From NCBI GenBank assembly GCA_023249165.1, contig JAHFDE010000082.1, positions 1-9,618 of the forward strand: 9,618 nt of DNA, in the 5' to 3' direction. A program made the position numbers and the translations under genes. Origin of the DNA: Candidatus Methylomirabilota bacterium. GTDB lineage: Bacteria; Methylomirabilota; Methylomirabilia; Methylomirabilales; CSP1-5. The notes beneath the pieces are model-generated. The model was not told the DNA's origin, did no database searches, and was given only the letters and a program-made list of their open reading frames with translations. Positions 1-5,259 of the stretch are shown here, in pieces (within the stretch, counting starts at the first letter, position 1; every line of letters begins with the position of its first letter).

Positions 1-31
1 CCGAAGACGCGGGGTCAGTGTTGACGCGAGG

Positions 32-207
32 CTTAGTGCTTCGATTCGCAATACGGTTACGTATCCTTACGAATTACATCACAGGCGTTGCTCACTCAGC
101 ACTAAGTCCTGAGGGCTTCGACTGAGGCCTCGACGGTGAGCTCGGCCGAACCGCTCAGCCGAAGTCTAAATAAGTTCGTCACCGAACTTATGAATCGAAG
201 GACTTAG
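32..207. repeat. Nested palindromic intergenic element
   Basis: No open frame with a convincing start or family match is visible here. The segment is built of nested inverted repeats. An outer stem pairs 32-47 with 192-207 (14 of 16 positions). Inside it are a hairpin with arms 116-126 and 154-164 (one mismatch in 11) around a GAGCTC core, and a perfect 9-bp hairpin, 170-178 with 183-191, with a 4-base loop. Two further pairings compete with the outer stem: 32-39 with 99-106 (perfect) and 102-110 with 199-207 (perfect). The CTTCGACTGAG / CTCAGCCGAAG arms around GGTGAGCTCGGCCGAACCG look like dispersed REP-like palindromes I associate with other GC-rich genomes. It could instead be a structured RNA. 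There is no clear T-tract terminator. Confidence 0.55.
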
Positions 208-261
208 CAGACTCGAAGGAGGAACGGGCGCCCTGCGGAGTCGGGAAGGAGGTGCAGCGGA

Positions 262-471
262 TCATACGTGATGGGCCATTTCCTCAGCGTAACGACATTC
301 GATATACCCGGTCACGTAGCAATCGTCGGGGAAGTGATGATGCTCTTTCGTGATGCCGGCATGGAAGGGGCACGTCTGACACTCGGCGACAGTGATGAGC
401 AGCTGCCGCATGGGGCAAGGGACGAGGAGCTGGAATATGCCGCGGTCCTCAATGCTGACCCGCATAACCAC
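262..471 (-). CDS. Small Cys-rich protein, putative metal-binding
   Basis: This encodes a 69-residue protein of unknown function. Cysteines are at 19, 31, 34, 51 and 59, with a His triplet at 44-46. The arrangement CP-x10-C-x2-CP, followed by a later Cys near an aromatic end, resembles small one-domain proteins of the type CPxxx-I-x(n)-CxxC-x(n)-C. Such proteins are usually thought to bind Zn or Fe, which is an inference here. The start is probably GTG at 469-471, because GGAGGTGA lies about 6 bases upstream. An ATG two codons later is also possible. It lies downstream of the terminator of the ligase unit and probably has its own promoter. The opposite strand has an 84-codon frame (268-522), but it lacks the Cys pattern and a well-placed ribosome binding site, so I read the minus strand as coding. 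Confidence 0.6.
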   Translation of the reverse strand: MVMRVSIEDRGIFQLLVPCPMRQLLITVAECQTCPFHAGITKEHHHFPDDCYVTGYIECRYAEEMAHHV

Positions 472-518
472 TTCTCACCTCCAGCAGCTCGAGGGCGCAA
501 AAATCATGCCAGCATCTC

Positions 519-548
519 ATAGTACTACCAGCCCATACCACCACGCAA
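519..548 (-). promoter_or_regulatory. Possible promoter of the small Cys-rich gene
   Basis: On the minus strand, TTGCGT (543-548) is followed after 18 bases by TACTAT (519-524). Both are moderate matches to sigma-70 boxes. It sits just after the terminator of the upstream operon and about 50 bases before the 69-residue gene, where an independent promoter would be expected. Confidence 0.3.
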
Positions 549-552
549 TAAT

Positions 553-591
553 AAGGAGAGGGGGCACGGCATGAGCCGGCCCCCTCTCCTT
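553..591 (-). terminator. Strong intrinsic terminator of the ligase unit
   Basis: An 11-bp perfect GC-rich stem (GGAGAGGGGGC at 555-565 with its complement at 579-589) is extended by A-T pairs to 553/591 and carries an inner CGGC/GCCG stem with an ATGA loop. On the minus strand the stem is followed by TTATTATT. It lies about 30 bases after the stop of the acyl-CoA ligase gene. The plus-strand side also has TTTCTT, so it may work in both directions. Confidence 0.9.
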
Positions 592-622
592 TCTTGTTCC
601 GCGATTCTCGCGTGCTCCCTCG

Positions 623-2299
623 CTACTTCTTCGCCTTTTCCGCCTCCTGCTGCCGGAGGACGCGCCGCAGCAGCTTCCCGGTCCCCGGACCGCCGGGCCC
701 AGGTGCGCGGGGCAGCTTGTCGATGAACTCGACCTCGCGTGGCAGCTTGTAGATCGCGACCTTGCCCCGGCAGAACTCGACCAGATCCTGCTTCAGTCCA
801 TCCGAGCCCTGCTGACCCGCTTTGAGCTGGACGAAGGCCTTGGTCTTCTGGCCCATCACCGGGTCTGAGACCCCCACGACCCCTGCATCCGCGACTGCCG
901 AGTGGGTGACCAAGACATCCTCGATCTCCTCCGGGCCGATCCGGTAGCCCGAGGACTTGATCAGGTCATCCTCGCGCGAGAGGAACCAGATGTACCCATC
1001 TTCGTCCATGGTGACCATGTCGCCGGCCCGGCACCACCCTTCCTTGACGACCGAGCGCTGCTTCTCGGGATCCCGCCAGTACATGGTTCCCGTAGGTCCC
1101 CGGGCAACAAGCTGTCCGGTCTCTCCGGGTTTACAATCCTTCCCCTCCTCATTGATCACCCGGACCTCGTATCCAGGGATGGCGGGACCGATGGAGCCGG
1201 GCTTCACCTTCTTGGTGGCCGCCGACGAGATGAAGACGAACATCATCTCGGTGGTCCCAAGCCCCTCAAAGATCTCCTGGCCGAACTTGGCCTTCCAGTC
1301 GTGGTAGGTCTTGGCCGTGAGCGATTCTCCCCCGCCGGTACAGACCCGGAGGGAACTCAGGTCGTATTTCTTCTCGGCATCGGGAACCTGGAGCATCTTA
1401 CGATAGGCTGTGGGGAGGGCCGAGAGGATGGTCGCCTTGTGCTTCTGGATCTGTTCGAACATCCCCTCCGGTGTAAACCGGGGGAAGATGGAGACGGCGG
1501 CCCCGAAGCGGTACGGGATCGTCGCCACGGCGGAGTAGCCAGCCGCCATGGAAATGGGGGCGGCGCTCAGGATGACGTCATGCTCTGTGATCCCCCAACA
1601 GTACTTGCCGAAGCCGTCGGGAACGATGAGCGCCTCCTCTAGGAAATGGGCCGTCCCCTTGGGGAGGCCCGTGGTGCCGGAGGTGTAGAGTAGCACCGAG
1701 ACATCCATTCGATCGCGGCGGACCGGATCACACTCCGGCTTCCCGCCATCCACCAGCTCCTGGTAGAGAAGATACCCCTTCTGCTTGAACGTGGCCTGCT
1801 CTTCGGGGGTGCCGCCGATCACGATGATATGCTTGAGCGTCTTGAGATCGGGCCTGGCCTTTTCCAGCTCCTCGAGCAGGGCCGACGCGACCACCACCGC
1901 CTTGACCTCGGCATTGTTAAAGACGTGGGCGATCTCGGACCGCGAGAAGAGCCCGGAGGTCGGCAGGAAGACGCCCCCGATCTTCAAGACGGCGAAATTC
2001 GCCACCAGGGCGGGGGGGATATTGGGGGCGCGCAGGGCCACCCGGTCCGCCTCCTCGATGCCCAACGCCTTCAGGCTGCTCCCGAGCTTGTTGACCATTC
2101 CCAGGAGCGCCTTGTACGGGATCTTGCGATCCTCAAAGAGGATGGCCGGCCGATCCCCCTTCCCACCCGCCACCTGCTTGTCGATGAGCTCTTCGGTGCT
2201 GTTGAATTTCTGCGGGTAGGCCTGATACTCCGGGAGCTTGTAGACCTGGGTCGGCCAGAGCTCCCTCGGGGGGAGATATCCTTCCGGGATCTTTCCCAT
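623..2299 (-). CDS. AMP-forming acyl-CoA ligase, benzoate/aminobenzoate-CoA ligase-like
   Basis: This 558-residue enzyme belongs to the ANL adenylate-forming superfamily. It should join a carboxylic acid to CoA through an acyl-AMP, using ATP in the cytosol. The phosphate-binding loop TSGTTGLPKGT is at 206-216, GLGTTE at 346-351, GD at 426-427, and the hinge region SREDDLIKSSGYRIGPEEIE at 441-460. The predicted catalytic Lys is K542 in TGK. The N-terminus (GYLPPRELWP) and CTGGGESL at 320-327 recall 2-aminobenzoate/benzoate-CoA ligases, but the substrate cannot be assigned. Unusually, a Gly/Pro-rich stretch (APGPGGPG, 532-539) sits between LPR and TGK, making that loop about six residues longer than usual. 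The start has GGAGG four bases upstream and lies 13 bases after the stop of the preceding 124-residue gene, so the two are an operon. Confidence 0.9.
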   Translation of the reverse strand: MGKIPEGYLPPRELWPTQVYKLPEYQAYPQKFNSTEELIDKQVAGGKGDRPAILFEDRKIPYKALLGMVNKLGSSLKALGIEEADRVALRAPNIPPALVANFAVLKIGGVFLPTSGLFSRSEIAHVFNNAEVKAVVVASALLEELEKARPDLKTLKHIIVIGGTPEEQATFKQKGYLLYQELVDGGKPECDPVRRDRMDVSVLLYTSGTTGLPKGTAHFLEEALIVPDGFGKYCWGITEHDVILSAAPISMAAGYSAVATIPYRFGAAVSIFPRFTPEGMFEQIQKHKATILSALPTAYRKMLQVPDAEKKYDLSSLRVCTGGGESLTAKTYHDWKAKFGQEIFEGLGTTEMMFVFISSAATKKVKPGSIGPAIPGYEVRVINEEGKDCKPGETGQLVARGPTGTMYWRDPEKQRSVVKEGWCRAGDMVTMDEDGYIWFLSREDDLIKSSGYRIGPEEIEDVLVTHSAVADAGVVGVSDPVMGQKTKAFVQLKAGQQGSDGLKQDLVEFCRGKVAIYKLPREVEFIDKLPRAPGPGGPGTGKLLRRVLRQQEAEKAKK

Positions 2300-2312
2300 G
2301 GCGCCTCCTCTT

Positions 2313-2687
2313 CTAGGCCTTGCTCAGTAGTTTCTGCAGGGCCTCCTCCACGCCGATCAATTTGTTCTCTTCCTTATCCATCCGGGGATACACCTCGGTG
2401 GGATACCGATCGGTCTCCTTGTCAAAGACGAGGAGGGCTGGAACCGCCTTTCCGAATTCCTCCTCAAGCGCGCCCTTCGTCCCGAAGACCGCGCGCTTGG
2501 CCGCACTGGGCCCGGTCACCGCCGCATTGTAGGTCATGAAGGCGGCCGGCTGCTCCCCACAATCCTGGATCTTGATGTTGACCCCCTTCCCCTTCAGTTG
2601 ATTCGCAAGATCCACGGCCTTCTTGTTGTCACAGGAGTACTGCTTCGCCGGCTCTTGCTTGCTGCTGTAATACAATTCGACCTTCAT
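2313..2687 (-). CDS. Small thioredoxin-fold-like protein, function unknown
   Basis: I do not recognise this 124-residue soluble protein as a named family. The predicted order is strand (VELYYSS, 3-9), helix (22-33), strand (VNIKIQDC, 36-43), then a later AVPALLVFDK (81-90). The VPALLVF pattern resembles the cis-Pro strand of thioredoxin/ArsD-like folds. Cys19 lies just before the first helix, where redox-active Cys sits in such folds, but there is no CxxC partner. Cys43 is the only other cysteine. A redox, carrier or binding role is inference only. It has an AGGGGGA ribosome binding site about 8 bases before its ATG and a promoter about 45 bases upstream. It is the first gene of a two-gene unit with the acyl-CoA ligase, which suggests a linked role. 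Confidence 0.75.
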   Translation of the reverse strand: MKVELYYSSKQEPAKQYSCDNKKAVDLANQLKGKGVNIKIQDCGEQPAAFMTYNAAVTGPSAAKRAVFGTKGALEEEFGKAVPALLVFDKETDRYPTEVYPRMDKEENKLIGVEEALQKLLSKA

Positions 2688-2732
2688 AGCGTATTCCCCC
2701 TTCTTGTCAACGCCCGGATCGCCTCACAAACT

Positions 2733-2760
2733 ATTACAAACGCATTTCATTTTCTGACAA
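2733..2760 (-). promoter_or_regulatory. Promoter of the small protein/acyl-CoA ligase unit
   Basis: On the minus strand, TTGTCA (2755-2760, 5 of 6 consensus) is followed after 16 bases by TGTAAT (2733-2738, 5 of 6). The predicted transcript starts near 2726, about 40 bases before the ATG at 2687. The -35 box touches the inverted repeat copy CAATGGAGCA (2758-2767). Because a terminator lies upstream at 2904-2932, this unit appears to be transcribed separately from the CoA-transferase unit. Confidence 0.6.
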
Positions 2761-2783
2761 TGGAGCACCTTTGCCCTATTATG

Positions 2784-2824
2784 CCATTGCTCCATTGGTC
2801 CAATTCCTCCATTGCTCCAAAGTG
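2784..2824. repeat. Degenerate 8-bp tandem repeat (CCATTGCT type)
   Basis: Five units beginning with CC follow one another at 2784, 2792, 2800, 2809 and 2817, with spacings of 8, 8, 9 and 8 bases. Units 1 and 4 are identical (CCATTGCT) and unit 2 is CCATTGGT. The 11-mer CCATTGCTCCA occurs at 2784-2794 and 2809-2819. An inverted copy, CAATGGAGCA, is at 2758-2767 and complements 2788-2797. Confidence 0.7.
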
Positions 2825-2849
2825 AACGCACTTAGTGCGTTTACTTTGG
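2817..2849. repeat. Near-perfect 15-bp hairpin palindrome
   Basis: CCAAAGTGAACGCAC (2817-2831) and its complement (2835-2849) are separated by the 3-base loop TTA. The single mismatch would be a G-U pair in RNA. No T-tract follows on either strand, so it is not a standard terminator. It begins inside the last unit of the 8-bp repeat. It could be a dispersed palindrome or a protein-binding site. Confidence 0.75.
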
Positions 2850-2903
2850 CTCACCCTACCATGCTCTCTTCCTGCCGGTCAAGGTCATCTCCCGAGAAAA
2901 ACA

Positions 2904-2932
2904 GGCCACGGCTGCTCATCACAGCCGTGGCC
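2904..2932 (-). terminator. Intrinsic terminator of the CoA-transferase unit
   Basis: A perfect 11-bp stem, GGCCACGGCTG (2904-2914) with CAGCCGTGGCC (2922-2932), has a 7-base loop and one more A-T pair outside. On the minus strand it is followed by TGTTTTTCTC. It lies about 35 bases after the stop of the Lys-rich protein gene and separates the two transcription units. Confidence 0.92.
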
Positions 2933-2967
2933 TCTCTCCACCTTCTTGGATCGCCCAAGGGTATAAG

Positions 2968-3375
2968 CTACTTGCCCGGCTTCCATCCCTTGGGAATGAT
3001 CCTCCAGTAGGGCCAGTCGATCTTGATGCAGTAGCCGTCGTACGCCTTCTGGATGTAGGCGTCGAGCGCCGGCTTAAAGCAGTCAGGGCTGTTATGGATC
3101 GGGCAATTCTGTCCTGCCATCCTGGTTGCCTCCTTCCTCTCGATGGGCGGGGCAGGTTTAGGGGCTGCGACCTGGGGAACAGGAGCGGGCTTGCCCGCCC
3201 TCTGGGCCGGCCTTGCGGGCGTTCGTACCTTCTTTTTGGCGGCTACCGGCCTGCCCTTTGGAGCAGCCGGCTTCATCGCTTTCGTCTTGGGCCTGCGACC
3301 CTTCGCCGCCTTCTTTCCCACCCGAGCAGGGCGCCGCCCCTTTCCCCCCCGTCCCTTTGGATTTGGCTTGGGCAC
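2968..3375 (-). CDS. Small protein: Lys/Arg/Pro/Ala-rich tail plus Cys/His domain
   Basis: This encodes 135 residues in two unlike halves. Residues 1-85 are almost entirely Lys, Arg, Pro, Ala and Gly, like histone H1 or AlgP-type tails. They should be disordered and strongly basic. Residues 86-135 form a compact, aromatic-rich domain with Cys91-x2-His94-x4-Cys99 and Cys116, a possible metal site. I do not recognise the family. The full-length GTG start at 3373-3375 has AGGAG 7 bases upstream, overlapping the stop of the preceding gene. Met86 (3118-3120) has an even better AAGGAGG 8 bases upstream, so a 50-residue short form may be made as well or instead. It is the last gene of the CoA-transferase unit. 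A basic tail could bind nucleic acid or an acidic partner, which is inference. Confidence 0.7.
   Translation of the reverse strand: MPKPNPKGRGGKGRRPARVGKKAAKGRRPKTKAMKPAAPKGRPVAAKKKVRTPARPAQRAGKPAPVPQVAAPKPAPPIERKEATRMAGQNCPIHNSPDCFKPALDAYIQKAYDGYCIKIDWPYWRIIPKGWKPGK
3129..3135 (-). promoter_or_regulatory. Internal ribosome binding site before Met86
   Basis: On the minus strand AAGGAGG lies 8 bases before an in-frame ATG (3118-3120) inside the Lys-rich gene, exactly at the junction between the basic tail and the Cys/His domain. In the protein it encodes part of IERKEATR. This is a near-ideal site and better than the one serving the GTG start, so the choice of start is open. Confidence 0.55.
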
Positions 3376-3385
3376 CTAATCGCTC

Positions 3386-3793
3386 CTACTTATGTCTTCC
3401 CTCCATGATAAAGCGCGGCCGGCTCCCCACCAGGTCCTCGGCCTTGAGCGGACCGCCACTCACCGGCTTACCCCGGATGCTCTTGTAGATGGGAATTGGC
3501 TTGCCGACGAAGTCCGCCCGGGCCATAACCGGCGGGTTCACCTTGGTCGTATCGGTGATCTTGGTCTTGTAATCCTTGGACTGGGCAAAACCGGGGAGCT
3601 TGTCATGGGGTGCCTTGTCCTCGGTTGGACCGGAGACGCGCGCCCCGTTGTCGATCTTCACCCGCCAGATCGCCCCGCACCCGGCGCACTTCACCTTCCC
3701 GTCAAAGAACCAGAAGGTGAAAGGGTCCAAGTAGTTGACGATCTCGCACTTGCCACACTCCAAGAGCAGCGAGCAATGCTTGAAGTCTGCCAT
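3386..3793 (-). CDS. Small ribbon-like protein with two CxxC pairs, function unknown
   Basis: This 135-residue protein has Cys13-x2-Cys16 and Cys36-x2-Cys39, plus Cys7. The spacing is that of a zinc-ribbon or rubredoxin-like knuckle, with an aromatic segment (YLDPFTFWFF, 21-30) between the pairs and AIWRV after. Residues from about 50 onward are polar and lack known motifs. I cannot name the family. In anaerobic toluene degradation a small Zn-finger protein (BbsA) is a subunit of a thiolase in the same operon as the BbsEF CoA-transferase, which makes a partner-subunit role conceivable, but the Cys arrangement here does not convincingly match BbsA. The ATG has an excellent GAGGAGGT 6-7 bases upstream. 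It follows the 458-residue CoA-transferase gene after a gap containing a hairpin and lies 10 bases before the Lys-rich gene. Confidence 0.8.
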   Translation of the reverse strand: MADFKHCSLLLECGKCEIVNYLDPFTFWFFDGKVKCAGCGAIWRVKIDNGARVSGPTEDKAPHDKLPGFAQSKDYKTKITDTTKVNPPVMARADFVGKPIPIYKSIRGKPVSGGPLKAEDLVGSRPRFIMEGRHK

Positions 3794-3807
3794 GCAGACA
3801 CCTCCTC

Positions 3808-3854
3808 GTCAGCCCAGGGGGACCGCCCTTCGCGGCCCCCCGCCCGTTGCTGAC
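3808..3854 (-). other. Hairpin between CoA-transferase and ribbon-protein genes
   Basis: In the 63-base gap, arms 3817-3826 and 3832-3841 pair at 9 of 10 positions (GGGGG-A-CCGC type) around a 5-base loop. An outer GTCAGC (3808-3813) / GCTGAC (3849-3854) stem encloses them. No T-tract follows, and the next gene's ribosome binding site comes right after. It may stabilise or mark a processing point in the mRNA, allowing different amounts of the flanking proteins. This role is inference. Confidence 0.55.
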
Positions 3855-3856
3855 CT

Positions 3857-5233
3857 CTAGATGATATCGTTCTTCTCCAGCTCCCGGATCTGGTCCAAGC
3901 CGTAGCCGCAGTACTTCTGGAGGATGTACTCGTTATCGGCCCCGACCGGCTTGAAGACCCACCGATGGCGCGCAGGGGTATCGGAGAGATGGTACGCCAG
4001 CCCCTGGCTCAACACGTCGCCGAAGTACGGGTCATCCAGCCAGTGCATCTCGTCCCGCAGGTGGAAGTGCTCCTGCTGGGAGCATTCCTTGTTGCTCCAC
4101 ACCGGCTGGCTGTTGATCTCGTTCTTCTCCATGATCTGCCAGACTTCCTCTTTGGTCTTGTCCTTGGCCCACTCTTCCATAGCGGTATAGATCTCGCTCT
4201 GGGCCTTGGGTTGAACCCGATCGTCATACTTGGCGTACTTGCTCGCCACCGCCTTCAAATTAGGTATCACCTGGCACAGCTTGGCGAAATCGCCATCCTC
4301 AGGGGCGGAGATCAGGATCTGCCCCGGCTCCGCTTCCAGCGGGATCTTGGACCCTGGGTAGGACGGCTTCCCGCACTGGACAATCCCGTGGACGCACAGC
4401 TGCCGATCCCAGTTCCCCCAGCGCTGCGCGACGACCCCGTAGCGGGCAAACAGAGGGATGGTTCCCTCGATGATCCGGGTCGCGCCGTGGACCTGGCTGT
4501 ACTCGATGAACTCTCCGGTCCCCGAGATGTTATCCCGCCACCACAGCGCGGCGAGGCCGGCAAAGCAGCCCATCATGCCCCCCCAGTAGTCGGCCAGCCA
4601 GATGGTGTGCTTGGAGGGGAGCCCGACGGCGGGGTGGCCCTGCCCCGGGCCCGGCATGCCGGTGATGGAGAAGGTTCCGCCTTGGGCCTGGCCCAGGATG
4701 TCGTACGAGGCCCGGACCCGCCCCGGCCCCCAGCCGCCAAAGCCACCCATCCAGATGTAAATCAGGCGGGGGTTGATCTTGGCGGCCTGGCGATAGCCGA
4801 TCCCCCAGCGGTCGAACGTTCCAGGCCGGTAGTTCTCAGCCTGAATGTCGGTCTTGGCCTGGATGCGGTGGACAATCTCGACCCCTTCGGGCTTGTGGAA
4901 GTCCACCGCGAGGAAATACTCGTTGTGATTCGCGCCAAAGAACCCGAGGCCTGTCCCCTTATCCGGCATCTGCTTTGAGAGGGGATACAGGAAGGGCTCG
5001 TTGTAGGGGGTCGTGTGCCGCATCGGCTCGCCCCGCCGCGGCAGCTCGATCTTGATGGTCTCCATGCCCAGCTCGGCAAAGTAGTTGGCGCAGGAGGGGC
5101 CGAGGATATACTGGGTCGTGGAGATGGCGGTATACCCCTTGAATGCCTCGGGTTTTTCGAAGATCTTCTTGGCGTCGAAGACCGTGCGACAGTACTCTTC
5201 AAAGCTCATCGCCTTGAGATCCTTTTGAGCCAT
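3857..5233 (-). CDS. Family III CoA-transferase, BbsE/BbsF-like subunit
   Basis: This 458-residue protein is a family III (CaiB/BaiF/formyl-CoA transferase) member, which moves CoA between carboxylic acids. Visible family features are QYILGPSCANYFAELGMETIKIE-like N-terminal sequence (41-63), ENYRPGTFDRWGIGY (133-147), a Gly-rich stretch (163-170) and LADYWGG (213-219) with predicted catalytic Asp215. The ISGTGEFIEYS segment (236-246) is the usual TGxGQxVxxS region. The unusual first third, with a long insert before NHNEYFLAVDFHKPEG (102-117), and the presence of a second, different transferase gene upstream resemble the BbsE/BbsF pair for benzylsuccinate. The actual acid is unknown. The start has AAGGAGGT 7 bases upstream, and only 26 bases separate it from the preceding gene, so co-expression and a heteromeric enzyme are likely. 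Confidence 0.88.
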   Translation of the reverse strand: MAQKDLKAMSFEEYCRTVFDAKKIFEKPEAFKGYTAISTTQYILGPSCANYFAELGMETIKIELPRRGEPMRHTTPYNEPFLYPLSKQMPDKGTGLGFFGANHNEYFLAVDFHKPEGVEIVHRIQAKTDIQAENYRPGTFDRWGIGYRQAAKINPRLIYIWMGGFGGWGPGRVRASYDILGQAQGGTFSITGMPGPGQGHPAVGLPSKHTIWLADYWGGMMGCFAGLAALWWRDNISGTGEFIEYSQVHGATRIIEGTIPLFARYGVVAQRWGNWDRQLCVHGIVQCGKPSYPGSKIPLEAEPGQILISAPEDGDFAKLCQVIPNLKAVASKYAKYDDRVQPKAQSEIYTAMEEWAKDKTKEEVWQIMEKNEINSQPVWSNKECSQQEHFHLRDEMHWLDDPYFGDVLSQGLAYHLSDTPARHRWVFKPVGADNEYILQKYCGYGLDQIRELEKNDII

Positions 5234-5259
5234 GCTGCAGACCTCCTTGTCTCAGGCGT

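Noticed and set aside
268..522. 84-codon plus-strand frame overlapping the small Cys-rich gene.
   Set aside because: It has no family-like pattern, and the nearest GGAAGGAGGTG is about 13 or more bases from its start. The minus strand has five cysteines in a sensible pattern and a well-spaced site.
2685..2711. TTGACA at 2704-2709 on the minus strand as a -35 box.
   Set aside because: Its -10 position would fall on the start codon of the 124-residue gene. The pair at 2733-2760 is better placed.
2784..2824. CRISPR array reading of the short repeats here and at 8530-8645 and 9401-9553.
   Set aside because: Units are 7-8 bp without spacers and there are no cas genes. CRISPR repeats are far longer and separated by unique spacers.
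2817..2849. 15-bp hairpin as a transcription terminator.
   Set aside because: There is no T-tract on either strand, and a better terminator is present at 2904-2932.
3965..4978. Long plus-strand frame (337 codons) opposite the CoA-transferase gene, and similar long frames opposite the other transferase.
   Set aside because: These are shadows of GC-rich coding DNA. The minus-strand products carry clear family motifs.
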